Shown: positions 7,930 through 16,817, counted from the first letter of the stretch. The stretch is DNA of 64,000 bases from Sphingomonas sp. Leaf21 (GCF_916858675.1 NZ_CAKASM010000016.1:1-64000), one strand, 5' to 3'. The notes: generated from the letters alone by a model not told the origin. Made by a program: numbers and translations.

Positions 7930-9444
7930 TCAGGCAATCGCCCCGATCTTCCCCAACCAATCGGCATGGCTCGGCATCGATTGCGCCATCTGCCCGATCG
8001 CACCCGCCAGTCTGCCGATGAACGCGCGGCTCTGTGCTGGATCGCCATAAGCCAGAAGCGGGTCCAGCCCCTCGGGCATGTTGAACTGCCCGATGTGCAC
8101 CGCCGCCCAGCTCGCCGGGCCGAACAGGTCCATATCGCGCGCCACCAGTCGCCCGGCGGCGCGAAAATGCGCGATCCTCATCGCCAGCGTGTCGGGGATC
8201 GGCATAGCCGCGCACTCGCGCCACAGCGGCGCATCGGTCCGCTCGGTCAGCTTGTAATGGAGGATCAGGAAGTCGCGGATCCGCTCATATTCGGTGATCG
8301 CAACCCGGTTATACTCATCGATCGCCTCCGGTTCGAAACGCCGCGTCGGGAAATAGGCAAGCAGCTTGGCGATCCCCGCCTGGATCAGGTGGATGCTGGT
8401 CGACTCCAGCGGCTCCATGAAGCCGCTCGACAGGCCGATGGCGATGACATTGCGGTTCCACATCAGCTTGCGCCGCCCGGTGGTGAAGCGGAGGAAACGC
8501 GGCTCGCCCAGCGCCTCGCCGTCCAGATTTGTCATGAGCGTCGCGGCGGCCTCGTCATCCGAGATGTGACGGCTGCAATAGACATAGCCGTTGCCGGTGC
8601 GATGCTGCAGCGGGATCCGCCATTGCCACCCCGCCGCGCGCGCGGTCGAGCGGGTATAGGGCGTCAGCCCGTCGCCGCCCGTCACGCACGGCGCCGCCAC
8701 CGCCCGGTCGCATGGCAGCCAGTGGGTCCAGTCCTCATAGCCGGTCCCCAGCGCTTCCTCGATCAACAGCCCGCGAAACCCCGAGCAGTCGATGAACAGG
8801 TCGGCCTCCAGTATGTCGCCGCGCTCCAGCGTGACCGAGGCCACATGGCCGCGCGCGCCCTCCAGGTCATGCGCGGCGATCTTCCCTTCGACCCGCACCA
8901 CCCCGCGCGCCTCGGCATAGCGGCGCAGGAACGCGGCATAGAGCCCGGCATCGAAATGATAGGCATAGTCGAAGGTGGAGGCGACGCTGCGTGGATCCGC
9001 CATCGGCGCGGCGAAGCGCCCGTGCCGCCCCGCGCCCCACGCCATCGACAGGTCGTCGAACGCGATGCCGCTGTCGTTCCCGCCCGCCGCCAGCCAATGC
9101 TGATGCACCGCGACCAGGTCGAAGGATTTGCCGTGCGTGCCGAAGGGGTGGAAATAGCGATGCCCCTCGCGCCCCCAGCCGACGAACTCGATCCCCAGTT
9201 TGAAGCTGCCCTTCGTCTCGCTCAGGAATTCCGCCTCGTCGATGCCCAGCGTCTGGTTGAACAGGCGGATCGGCGGAATGGTCGCCTCGCCGACCCCGAC
9301 CGTGCCGATCGCATCCGACTCGACCAGCGTGATGGCGAGGCCGCGCGGCATCGCATGCGCCAGCGCGGCGGCGGTCATCCAACCGGCCGTGCCGCCGCCG
9401 ACGATCAGCACGGAGCGGATGGCGTCGGGGCAGGGGGTGGTCAT
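7930..9444 (-). CDS. Tryptophan-halogenase-family flavoenzyme
   Basis: The 504-residue protein has the GGGTAGW FAD motif near residue 16, the catalytic lysine candidate Lys82 (SFKLGIEF), the W273-Q-W-R-I-P diagnostic motif of flavin-dependent halogenases, and Glu347 (EPLESTSIH) at the position of the second catalytic residue of PrnA-type enzymes. Such enzymes use FADH2, oxygen and halide to make hypohalous acid, which halogenates an aromatic substrate. Relatives next to TBDRs in sugar loci are known from other proteobacteria, and their natural substrates are unresolved. The ATG at 9444 is placed by AGGAG eight bases upstream. It is transcribed divergently from the TBDR across two LacI-like operators. 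Confidence 0.9.
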   Translation of the reverse strand: MTTPCPDAIRSVLIVGGGTAGWMTAAALAHAMPRGLAITLVESDAIGTVGVGEATIPPIRLFNQTLGIDEAEFLSETKGSFKLGIEFVGWGREGHRYFHPFGTHGKSFDLVAVHQHWLAAGGNDSGIAFDDLSMAWGAGRHGRFAAPMADPRSVASTFDYAYHFDAGLYAAFLRRYAEARGVVRVEGKIAAHDLEGARGHVASVTLERGDILEADLFIDCSGFRGLLIEEALGTGYEDWTHWLPCDRAVAAPCVTGGDGLTPYTRSTARAAGWQWRIPLQHRTGNGYVYCSRHISDDEAAATLMTNLDGEALGEPRFLRFTTGRRKLMWNRNVIAIGLSSGFMEPLESTSIHLIQAGIAKLLAYFPTRRFEPEAIDEYNRVAITEYERIRDFLILHYKLTERTDAPLWRECAAMPIPDTLAMRIAHFRAAGRLVARDMDLFGPASWAAVHIGQFNMPEGLDPLLAYGDPAQSRAFIGRLAGAIGQMAQSMPSHADWLGKIGAIA

Positions 9445-9568
9445 CGGCATCTCTCCTCATGGCGCACGACAGGGCCTGCCGGGTATCCGACCGGCCACGG
9501 CAATCCTATCCAAATGCCGGGGCGAGTGCCGCTGTGCTTTTTCGATCACAGAACCGTAAGTTTCTTTG

Positions 9569-9580
9569 CAAAGGTTTGCA
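9569..9580. promoter_or_regulatory. LacI-type operator 1 in halogenase/TBDR intergenic region
   Basis: GCAAA and TTTGC are perfect inverted arms around GG. The centre lies 22 bp, about two helical turns, from the centre of the neighbouring dyad at 9591-9602. Both lie between the divergent halogenase and TBDR genes, so one regulator could control both. Confidence 0.6.
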
Positions 9581-9588
9581 ATGCGCTG

Positions 9589-9602
9589 TTGCAAACGATT
9601 GC
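9589..9602. promoter_or_regulatory. LacI-type operator 2 in halogenase/TBDR intergenic region
   Basis: The sequence TTGCAAACGATTGC contains GCAA-ACGA-TTGC, a dyad with the CG centre typical of LacI-family sites. Ten bases (AAACGATTGC) are identical to the operator at the symporter promoter (3937-3957). It lies about 60 bp upstream of the TBDR start. Confidence 0.65.
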
Positions 9603-9662
9603 TGATGGGAATAGTCACATTTCATGACAGCCCGGAAACCGGGGCGAATCAGGAGAGGGTGT

Positions 9663-12188
9663 ATGACGACGAGCGTTCTGCGGTCCTGCGGATCGATGGC
9701 AGCTTTGGCAGTGGCGATGGTGAGCGCTCCGGCGTTCGCGCAATCGGCGGCCACCCCGACCCCCGTCGCTCAGGAAGGCACCACGCCGGACGCGGGCGTG
9801 TCCAGCGACGACATCGTCGTCACCGCGAGCAGCGGCGAACGGTCGCGCTTCCGCAGCTCGATCTCGGTGTCGCAGGTCAGCCAGGAGGCGATCCAGAACT
9901 TCACCCCGCGTTCGACCGCCGAAATCCTGCGCAACATCCCCGGTCTGCAGCCCAGCGATACGGCGGGCCCCGGCGGTAACGCCAATATCGGCGTGCGCGG
10001 CATTCCCGTGTCGACCGGCGGTTCCGAATATGTCTCGCTGCAGGAAGATGGCCTGCCCGACGTGCTGTTCGGCGACATCAACTTCGGCAACAACGACTAT
10101 TGGCTGCGCTTCGACCAGAACATCAAGACGGTCGAGGCGGTGCGCGGCGGGTCGGCCTCGACCTTCGCAAGCCAGGCGCCCGGCGCGGTCATCAACTTCA
10201 TCAGCAAGACCGGCGAGACCAAGGGCGGCCAGATCGCCTATTCCAACGGCCTGGGCTTCCGCGAGCATCGCGTCGACTTCGACTATGGCGGGCCGATCGA
10301 CGACACGACGCGCTTCCACATCGGCGGCTATGCGCGCGATGGCGGCGGCTACACCAACGAGAATTTCAACATCCTGCGCGGCTATCAGATCAAGGCGAAC
10401 ATCACCAAGGATCTGCCCGACAATCGCGGCTTCGTGCGGCTGTATTTCAAGCGGCTGGACGAACAGGCGCCGACCAACACCACCACGCCTTCGCTCGCCA
10501 CGCTCGACGGCAACAAGGTGACGGGCTTCGCGCCGCTGCCGACCTTCGACGGGCGCTCGGGTTCGGCCTATACGATCTACAACCGCGCCTTCCAGTATCT
10601 GGACTATGACGGCGGCGGGGTGAAGTCGGCGGAGATGCAGGGCATCCACCCGCGCGTCACCGGGATCAGCGGCCAGATCCACTACGACTTCAACGACAAT
10701 ATCTCGCTGGACGACACCATGCGTTACCAGTGGATCAGCGGCAATTTCACCACCCAGTTCATCAACGTCCAGACGCTGAACGGCACCGGCGGTCTGATCG
10801 GTTCGACCGTCAACGGCCAGACGGTGGGTTCGGTCCGCTATGCCGCGGGCCCGAAGGCGGGCCAGTTGTTCACCGGTCCCTATGTGAACAACAATCCGAA
10901 CATCAACACGCTGATGAAGAACATGGACAACTTCGCCAACAACCTGACGTTGAACGGCAAGTTCGACGTCGGGCCGGGCAAGGCGCGGTTGACCGCCGGT
11001 CTGTTCGTCATGCGGCAGAACATCGTCCAGGACTGGCACGTCAACCGCCAGTATAGCGAGCTGAACGGCGAGAATGCCGCGCCGCTCGACCTGTTCTCGA
11101 CCACCGGCACGCAGCTCACGGCGGCGGGGCAGGCCGGGTTCAACGACAATTGGGGTAGCTGCTGCGCCCGCCGTGTCGACCTGACCTATACCGATGTCGC
11201 CCCCTTCCTGCAGGCGGGCTACGAAGTCGGTGGCCTGAACCTCGACGCTTCGGTGCGCTATGACAGCGTGCATGGCGAGGGCACCGCGCAGGGCGGCGTC
11301 GCGGGGCCGAACACCGTGGTCTCGGACGCCCTGGGCTCGGCCACGATCCCGTCGCTGGTGCTCAGCCAGTCGCCCGAGAAGATCAACTATACCGATGGCT
11401 ATTTCAGCTGGTCGGTGGGCGCGCTCTATGCCTTCGACAACAGCACCAGCGTCTTCGCCCGCGCCAGCCGGGGTGGCCGCTTCAATGCCGACCGCCGCGT
11501 CCTGTCGGGCAATTTCAACGCGGACGGCTCGCTCAACGCGCAGGGCCAGGCGACTTCGGTCAACTATCTCAATCAGCAGGAAATCGGCTTGAAGCAGCGC
11601 GGCGGCATCTTCGGCGCCTCCTATTCGGTCGAGATCACCGGCTTCCATTCGACGCTGACCGAGAATAACTACGACTTCACCCGCATCAACCAGCCCGCGC
11701 CGAACAACAATCCGAACATCTCCAACGGCTATCGGTCCTATGGCGTCGAGTTCACCAGCCGCGTGACCTATGGCGACTTCCACCTGGCGGTCGATGCGAC
11801 CTACGCCAATTCGAAGATCACCAGCAGCGCGACCCCGGCGCTGGTCGGCAACAAGCCCGGCGGCCTGCCCGACTTCCTGTTCGTCGTGTCGCCGTCCTAC
11901 GATGCGGGACCGGTCGCCTTCGGCGTCAGCGTCAACGGCCAGACCAGCACCAAGTCGGACGACTTCAACCTCTACACGATCAAGGGTTCGACCTTCGTCA
12001 ACGGCTTCGTCACGGTGCGCCCGATGGAGCATCTGGAGCTGGGCCTGAACGCCAACAACCTGTTCGACAAGCTGGGCTTCCGTGGCGGCGGCGGGCTGTT
12101 CCCGGTCCTGTCCTCGACCCAGGCCGTGTTCAACAACACCGCGCTCTACGGGCGCACGGTGACGGCCTCGATCCGCTACCGTTTCTGA
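9663..12188 (+). CDS. TonB-dependent receptor, probably for an oligosaccharide
   Basis: The 841-residue outer-membrane protein has a signal peptide (to about PAFAQ), a plug domain (DIVVTASSGE, then STAEILRNIPGLQPSD and NIGVRG) and a 22-strand barrel ending in IRYRF with the terminal phenylalanine needed for BAM recognition. It would import a ligand using TonB energy. The ATG at 9663 follows AGGAGAGG. Regulation by the paired LacI-like operators upstream and the flanking LacI genes points to a carbohydrate, and with GH68 and the symporter nearby to sucrose or a fructan fragment. There is no STN signalling domain, so regulation is by the cytoplasmic repressors. Confidence 0.92.
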   Translation: MTTSVLRSCGSMAALAVAMVSAPAFAQSAATPTPVAQEGTTPDAGVSSDDIVVTASSGERSRFRSSISVSQVSQEAIQNFTPRSTAEILRNIPGLQPSDTAGPGGNANIGVRGIPVSTGGSEYVSLQEDGLPDVLFGDINFGNNDYWLRFDQNIKTVEAVRGGSASTFASQAPGAVINFISKTGETKGGQIAYSNGLGFREHRVDFDYGGPIDDTTRFHIGGYARDGGGYTNENFNILRGYQIKANITKDLPDNRGFVRLYFKRLDEQAPTNTTTPSLATLDGNKVTGFAPLPTFDGRSGSAYTIYNRAFQYLDYDGGGVKSAEMQGIHPRVTGISGQIHYDFNDNISLDDTMRYQWISGNFTTQFINVQTLNGTGGLIGSTVNGQTVGSVRYAAGPKAGQLFTGPYVNNNPNINTLMKNMDNFANNLTLNGKFDVGPGKARLTAGLFVMRQNIVQDWHVNRQYSELNGENAAPLDLFSTTGTQLTAAGQAGFNDNWGSCCARRVDLTYTDVAPFLQAGYEVGGLNLDASVRYDSVHGEGTAQGGVAGPNTVVSDALGSATIPSLVLSQSPEKINYTDGYFSWSVGALYAFDNSTSVFARASRGGRFNADRRVLSGNFNADGSLNAQGQATSVNYLNQQEIGLKQRGGIFGASYSVEITGFHSTLTENNYDFTRINQPAPNNNPNISNGYRSYGVEFTSRVTYGDFHLAVDATYANSKITSSATPALVGNKPGGLPDFLFVVSPSYDAGPVAFGVSVNGQTSTKSDDFNLYTIKGSTFVNGFVTVRPMEHLELGLNANNLFDKLGFRGGGGLFPVLSSTQAVFNNTALYGRTVTASIRYRF

Positions 12189-12202
12189 TCCTTCCTCCCC
12201 TT

Positions 12203-12236
12203 GGAGCGGGTGCCGCATGGCATCCGCTCCTTTTTT
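12203..12236 (+). terminator. Intrinsic terminator after TBDR
   Basis: A 12-bp stem (GGAGCGGGTGCC with GGCATCCGCTCC, one G-T pair) and a four-base loop are followed directly by six T residues. It begins 15 bases after the TBDR stop and ends 18 bases before the next LacI gene, which must therefore have its own promoter or rely on read-through. Confidence 0.9.
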
Positions 12237-12253
12237 GGTTCAGAGGGCCGAGC

Positions 12254-13276
12254 ATGACTGATCCGGCCGCACCCGCTCGTACCCTGAAGGACATCGCCCG
12301 GCTGGCGGGCGTGTCGCCCGGCACCGTCAGCCGCGCGCTGGCGGGGAAGAGCGTCGTCAATGCCGAGACGCGACAGCGGATCGAGGCGCTGGCCGCCCAG
12401 CATAATTTTCAGATCAACCAGATGGCGCGGCGGTTGCGCGCGCAACGGACCGGCGTGATCGGCGTCGCCATTCCGCTGGGCCATGAGCGGCGCCAGCGTC
12501 TGTCCGATCCCTTCTTCATGACCCTGCTCGGCCATCTCGCCGACGAACTGGCGGCGCGCGATCATGACGTGATGCTGTCGCGGATCATCCCCGACGACGA
12601 CGAGTGGCTGTCGCGGATCACCCGCTCGGGCATGGTCGATGGCGTGCTGCTGATCGGCCAGTCGGACCAGTTGGCGGTGATCGAGGACGTGGCCGAAACC
12701 TATCTTCCGCTGGTCGTCTGGGGCAGCACGATCGCGGGTCAGCGGCACTGCGCGGTGGGCGTCGACAATCGGCGTGGCGGACAATTGGCTGGCGAGCATC
12801 TGATCGCCGCCGGGCGCCGTCGCATCGCCTTCATGGGCGAGATCCGGACGCTCGAACTGGCGCAGCGTCACGCCGGGCTGTGCGATTCGCTCCGGTCGGC
12901 GGGACTTCCGCCGCCGCACCAGCTCGACGTCGCCCTGGCGCCCGAGCTGATGCCCGATCAGATCGCTGACGCGCTCGGCCGATTGCGCGAGCGAGGGGAG
13001 GGGATCGACGGCATCGTCGCGGCGTCGGACATGATCGCGCTGGCGACGATGGCCGAACTGATGGCGCGCGGCGTGTCCGTACCGGGCGATGTCGCGGTCA
13101 CCGGCTTCGACGACCTGCCGCTCGCCGAGCGGGCGATCCCGCGCCTGACCACGATCCGCCAGGATCTGGAGGCGGGAGCCAGGGCGATGGTCGAGGCGCT
13201 GTTCGCCCGTCTGGACGGACGGGCGGCCCCGGGGCTGGAAATGCCGCCGCACCTGATCGTGCGCGACTCCGCCTGA
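12254..13276 (+). CDS. LacI-family transcriptional regulator (copy 2)
   Basis: The 340-residue protein has a LacI helix-turn-helix at about residues 10-55 (TLKDIARLAGVSPGTVSRAL, then NAETRQRI) and a sugar-binding effector domain. It is close to the regulator at 226 along its whole length, for example SRIIPDDDEWLSRITRSGMV versus SRVIPDAADWLDRVVDSGMV. The pair therefore arose by duplication and brackets the sucrose-type locus. The recognition segment is identical, so both may compete for or share the three operators found at 3937, 9569 and 9589. It is translated from an ATG with an AGAGGG-like ribosome site. Confidence 0.9.
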   Translation: MTDPAAPARTLKDIARLAGVSPGTVSRALAGKSVVNAETRQRIEALAAQHNFQINQMARRLRAQRTGVIGVAIPLGHERRQRLSDPFFMTLLGHLADELAARDHDVMLSRIIPDDDEWLSRITRSGMVDGVLLIGQSDQLAVIEDVAETYLPLVVWGSTIAGQRHCAVGVDNRRGGQLAGEHLIAAGRRRIAFMGEIRTLELAQRHAGLCDSLRSAGLPPPHQLDVALAPELMPDQIADALGRLRERGEGIDGIVAASDMIALATMAELMARGVSVPGDVAVTGFDDLPLAERAIPRLTTIRQDLEAGARAMVEALFARLDGRAAPGLEMPPHLIVRDSA

Positions 13277-13329
13277 CAAACATTCGGCGCGGTCTTAGAG
13301 AAGATCGACATTCAACTGTGCCTGTCCTT

Positions 13330-13473
13330 CCCTCGCCCCTCGTAGAAGGGAGAGGGGTGAAGCGCTCGCAGAGCGCGCGAGCCTTGAGGCTCGCTCAACC
13401 CCTCACCCAAGCTGCGCTAGCCAGCACGCTGGCAAGCTTCGCTAGCCCTCTCCCCTGTCCAGGGGAGAGGGGA
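13330..13473. repeat. Mosaic of GC-rich hairpins (dispersed intergenic repeat)
   Basis: The stretch is a chain of short hairpins: GAGCC/GGCTC, GCCAGC/GCTGGC, and a terminal CCCTCTCCCC...GGGGAGAGGG at 13446-13471. The last palindrome recurs at 32443-32468. The whole intergenic stretch between lacI copy 2 and the ohr remnant shows no open frame of its own. It resembles the REP-like mosaic elements common between sphingomonad genes. Confidence 0.6.
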
Positions 13474-13546
13474 GAATAAGCTGAATGTCGGTCGGCCCTA
13501 GTGACGATCGACCGCGCCGCAGATTTCAGGGAGTTGGTAGGGAAAG

Positions 13547-13800
13547 TCAGGCCAGCGTCAGGCCGACATCCACATTGCCGCGCGTGGCATTGGAGTACGG
13601 GCAGATCTGGTGTGCCGCCTCGACCAGCTTCTCCGCCTCGGCGCGAACAACTGCTCCGGATTGGTGCCGTCACCGCCCGCGCCGCCCAGCTCCTTGGGCG
13701 TGGCCAGCTTGACGTCGAGCGCGCCGTCCTGCGTCCGGGCATGGCCGTCGCGGCCGCCGGTCGCGCTGGCTTCGGTCTGGTACTTCACGTCGATCGTCAA
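13547..13800 (-). pseudogene. ohr: Organic hydroperoxide resistance protein Ohr, internally deleted and frameshifted
   Basis: Reading the minus strand from a TTG at 13800 gives a good Ohr N-terminus, with [29 protein letters not shown] and then PEQLFA. The frame then breaks. Another frame supplies the true Ohr C-terminus, [20 protein letters not shown] and then VDVGLTLA before TGA. The segment between them, normally over 50 residues and containing the first catalytic cysteine (FAAGYSACF), is missing. Only the second cysteine region (ICPYSN) survives. Ohr reduces organic peroxides and needs both cysteines, so this copy cannot work. It lies divergent from an intact ohrR, the usual arrangement, so the loss happened in place. 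Confidence 0.85.
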
Positions 13801-13818
13801 AACTCGTCTCCGACAATG

Positions 13819-13832
13819 TTTATCGCGATATG
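13819..13832. promoter_or_regulatory. Candidate OhrR operator, site 1
   Basis: TTTATCGCGATATG contains the perfect 10-bp palindrome TATCGCGATA. An identical 14-mer occurs 51 bp away at 13870-13883. Both lie between the divergent ohr remnant and ohrR, where an OhrR-type repressor normally binds. Confidence 0.6.
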
Positions 13833-13869
13833 TAAGTGGCGATCGTGGATGCCCTTGTCCAGCCCTGTT

Positions 13870-13883
13870 TTTATCGCGATATG
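13870..13883. promoter_or_regulatory. Candidate OhrR operator, site 2
   Basis: This is the second exact copy of TTTATCGCGATATG (palindrome TATCGCGATA), ending 28 bp before the ohrR start codon. It is placed to repress ohrR itself, while site 1 would serve the former ohr promoter. Confidence 0.6.
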
Positions 13884-13911
13884 ATTTCCCGCGAAGATCG
13901 GGAGAATGCGG

Positions 13912-14355
13912 ATGTCGGCGCCCTGGCCGCTGGACGATCAGTTATGTTTCGCGCTGTACGCCGCCAATATGGCGATGCAGCGCACCTATAAGCCGATGCT
14001 GGACCAGCTCGGCCTGACCTATCCCCAATATCTCGCGCTGCACGTGCTGTGGGAGGAGGATGGCCGGACGATCGGCGCCATCGCGCAGCGACTGGGCCTC
14101 GAGTCCAGCACGGTCACGCCGCTGATCAAGCGGCTCGAGGCGAGCGGGCAGGTGACCCGCGAACGCGATCCTCAGGATGAGCGGCAGGTGCGGGTTCGCC
14201 TGACCACCGCGGGCGCGGCGCTGCGTGAACAATGCGGGTGCATGGGCGAAGAGATCATCGCCCGGTCGGGCATGGCTATCGAAGAGCTGCAGGCACTGCG
14301 CGGGGAAGTCCGCGCGCTGCGCCAGGCGTTGGAGCAGAGTGAGGCCAAGGCCTAA
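13912..14355 (+). CDS. ohrR: MarR-family organic peroxide sensor OhrR
   Basis: The 147-residue protein has the OhrR N-terminal signature [12 protein letters not shown] with the peroxide-sensing cysteine at residue 12. It also has the MarR winged helix ([20 protein letters not shown], then [10 protein letters not shown]). Two extra cysteines at 108 and 110 could allow the two-cysteine oxidation mechanism. It normally represses ohr until its cysteine is oxidised by an organic hydroperoxide. The ATG at 13912 is chosen because GGGAGA lies six bases upstream; the ATG at 13906 would have no spacing. Its classical target is now a pseudogene, so it either regulates only itself or controls another gene elsewhere. 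Its stop overlaps the convergent gene by four bases. Confidence 0.9.
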   Translation: MSAPWPLDDQLCFALYAANMAMQRTYKPMLDQLGLTYPQYLALHVLWEEDGRTIGAIAQRLGLESSTVTPLIKRLEASGQVTRERDPQDERQVRVRLTTAGAALREQCGCMGEEIIARSGMAIEELQALRGEVRALRQALEQSEAKA

Positions 14356-16754
14356 CGCTTTTCCGCCATCGAGAACACCACAGCCGGTGCATCGCGAAGC
14401 GCGAGATACCACATCCCGTCCTTCGGTTCGGGCACCGTCAGCCGCGCGCCGGTGAAGCCCGGCGGAACGCTGGTCGCGCCCGCCATGTCGGCGGTTGCGG
14501 CAACCCGGTCGATCAGGAACAGGTCGCGCCCGGTGATCGCGCAGCCGCCCGCCTCGCACTCGCCACCGTCGATGCGGGGCAGGCGGACCAGTGTCGCGAG
14601 CGGGGCCCAGTCGCCCTTGATCCCGCCCCGCACCAGCCGATAGCGCAGCGCGCCCGCCGCCGCCGGACCGAGGCTGGCGGGATCGAGCGTCGCGACCGCG
14701 ATCTCCGGCGAGGACAGCCGCACGTCGCGCCCGCCGTCCAGCGTGACCGTGGCATTACCGTCCGCCGTCGCCACCTCGATCGCATCGTTGGGGGAAAGCC
14801 GTGTGCCCTCGGCGGCGCGGACCGAGAAGGTCAGGCGGTTATTGTCGGGCAGCACGGTCTCGTCCCGCGTCGCCAGCGCCACGCCGGTCGTGCCCGACTT
14901 GGGCGACAGGCTGCGCGCGATCAGCGTCGCCGAGGGGCGGGGCGGCGCGGCGGTGATCGGCACCGACAGGGTTCGCCCGTCGGTCAGGCGGATCTTCGCG
15001 CTGGTGCCATCGGGCGACCGGTCGTCGGCGGCGGTGGCGACCAGTCGATCGGTGTCGCCGTCGCGCGACAATGTACCGGGCGACAGGCGGACATCACCGA
15101 TCTCGACGCTCGCGATCTCGTCCAGCCGCTGACCCGTCAGCGTGACGAAGCGGTCGCCCTTGGCCAGCGTCACCGTGTCGATGCGGCTCGCGGGCGAATA
15201 GGCGCGCAGCGTCGCGGTTCGCGGCGCGGCGTCGCCGATCTGCTGGATCTCCAGCGTGACATCGCCCGACCGCGCCGCCTTGAGCGGGAGGGTCGCGGTG
15301 ATTCCGTCGGCGCCGCGGAGGGTGAAGGCGACCGGCTGCGGGGTGCCGTTGGCGGCGCGCATCGTCACATTGGTGACGCAGGCGGCGGCCGGGCCGGTCA
15401 GCGAGACGCTATTGTCCCGACCGACGACCAGGCTCTGTCCGGTATCGGTCGCGCGCCATTCGCCGCTGCCCGGGAATTGCAGGGTGAAGCTCGGCCCCTC
15501 GAAGCTGTCGAAGCCCCATTGCCCGTGCAGCTTCGCCGAGACATTGCCCGAAAACGCGCCGCCGGGCAGCGGTTCGGCCAGCACATAGCCGCCGCGATCG
15601 GCGCGGGCGCGCACTGGCAGGTCGATGCGCTTGCCGTCCTGCGTCGTGATCGACACCATCATGTTGCGCGCGAAAGCCGTCGAGTAGATCAGCGGCGCGC
15701 CCTCGACGGGCAGGACCAGCCCCGGCCGCGCCCCGCATAGCGGCGCGTCCGCCGTCACGCGCAGACGCGGCGGGCTGACCGCGTCGATCGCGGGCATCGC
15801 GGCGACCAGCACCGATTTGGGCTTGGCGAAGGATGGCGCGGCGTTGAGCAACAGCGACATGCGTTCGCCGTCGCGCGTCGCCAGGGTCGGCAGATAGCCG
15901 AATTGCGGATTGCCGAACGCGCCGAAGACGCGGGCGATGTCACGGATCACGCCGATATAGGGACTGTAATAGCCGAGCCCGGCCTCGCGCGTGTAGCTCA
16001 ATTGCAGGGCCAGATCGGTCGGCGCGCCGATCAGCGTGTCGGTCATCGAGCTGCTATGGATATCCGCCAGCACCAGCGCGTCGCGATTTTCGAGCAGGCA
16101 GGCGGCCTGCAACTCGATCACGCGTGCCAGGCAATCGGGGTTGAGCTTGATCGCCAGGCTGTTCGACAGCGCGGGCGCCAGGGTGCGCAGGAATTCGGGA
16201 TGGCTGTTCTCCTGCGCGCGGATCGCCGCGACGAAGGCGTTGAGCCGCGACCGGTCAAGCGAGGCCTGGTTCAGGTCCTGCACCGCGCGGACGAACTCGC
16301 CCGGCCGGTCGCGCACCGCATCGACGATGGTGCCCGACGCGCCGCCGGTCTCCGGCACCAGGAACAGCGCCATCTGGCGCGCGCCCTTGGGCACGGTCAG
16401 CGTCAGGCGGCGATCCTTGTCCTTGGCCTTCCACGTCTCCGCCGAGCGCACCCAGTCCTTGGGCGGCGGATTGGTCGCGCCGCTGAGAAACGCGGAAAAG
16501 AGGATGTAGCGCGCGCGCTGGTCGCTCGGCAGATCCGCCTCGATGGTCAGCTTGTCGCCGGTGGCGAGATTGGGAACCTCCGCGATCGGCAGCGTGCGAT
16601 CCCCGCGCGTCACGGAGATGCGCAGCCCCGGCCCGGGCAGGTCGAACGGCGCGGGGTCGGCGGCGCATAGCGGGCTTTCGACCAGGGCGGCGGCGGCCAG
16701 TGCGAGCGCCAGCAACGGGCGCGGGTTACGACGGAGACGGGGGAAGGGGAGCAT
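14352..16754 (-). CDS. Large exported protein of unknown function
   Basis: The 800-residue protein begins with a convincing signal peptide: RLRR, a leucine/alanine-rich core and a likely cut near PLCAADP. I do not recognise a catalytic family. The first 350 residues are mixed. The rest is rich in beta-structure-like segments with repeated T/V/G patterns (DTVTLAKGDRFVTLTGQRLD, VEIGDVRLSP), suggesting several Ig-like or IPT-type beta-sandwich domains. Paired cysteines occur at several points, as expected for a periplasmic or surface protein. It is not in an operon: ohrR converges on it with a four-base overlap and repeats lie upstream. An adhesin or structural role is possible but unsupported. 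The start is uncertain because no good ribosome site precedes the ATG. Confidence 0.7.
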   Translation of the reverse strand: MLPFPRLRRNPRPLLALALAAAALVESPLCAADPAPFDLPGPGLRISVTRGDRTLPIAEVPNLATGDKLTIEADLPSDQRARYILFSAFLSGATNPPPKDWVRSAETWKAKDKDRRLTLTVPKGARQMALFLVPETGGASGTIVDAVRDRPGEFVRAVQDLNQASLDRSRLNAFVAAIRAQENSHPEFLRTLAPALSNSLAIKLNPDCLARVIELQAACLLENRDALVLADIHSSSMTDTLIGAPTDLALQLSYTREAGLGYYSPYIGVIRDIARVFGAFGNPQFGYLPTLATRDGERMSLLLNAAPSFAKPKSVLVAAMPAIDAVSPPRLRVTADAPLCGARPGLVLPVEGAPLIYSTAFARNMMVSITTQDGKRIDLPVRARADRGGYVLAEPLPGGAFSGNVSAKLHGQWGFDSFEGPSFTLQFPGSGEWRATDTGQSLVVGRDNSVSLTGPAAACVTNVTMRAANGTPQPVAFTLRGADGITATLPLKAARSGDVTLEIQQIGDAAPRTATLRAYSPASRIDTVTLAKGDRFVTLTGQRLDEIASVEIGDVRLSPGTLSRDGDTDRLVATAADDRSPDGTSAKIRLTDGRTLSVPITAAPPRPSATLIARSLSPKSGTTGVALATRDETVLPDNNRLTFSVRAAEGTRLSPNDAIEVATADGNATVTLDGGRDVRLSSPEIAVATLDPASLGPAAAGALRYRLVRGGIKGDWAPLATLVRLPRIDGGECEAGGCAITGRDLFLIDRVAATADMAGATSVPPGFTGARLTVPEPKDGMWYLALRDAPAVVFSMAEKR

Positions 16755-16817
16755 GGTGGGGGTTAAGGCCCAGCCAGCCGCAAGGATCAACCCTCTCGCG
16801 GCGAATGACATGCAGCC

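Noticed and set aside
9615-12218. Long minus-strand open frame opposite the first TBDR
   Set aside because: It is an antisense artefact of codon bias. The plus-strand gene has a signal peptide, ribosome site and terminator.
13395-13742. Open frame covering the end of the ohr remnant as a separate gene
   Set aside because: It is one of the three frames of the broken ohr gene and extends into hairpin repeats. It has no ribosome site or domain.
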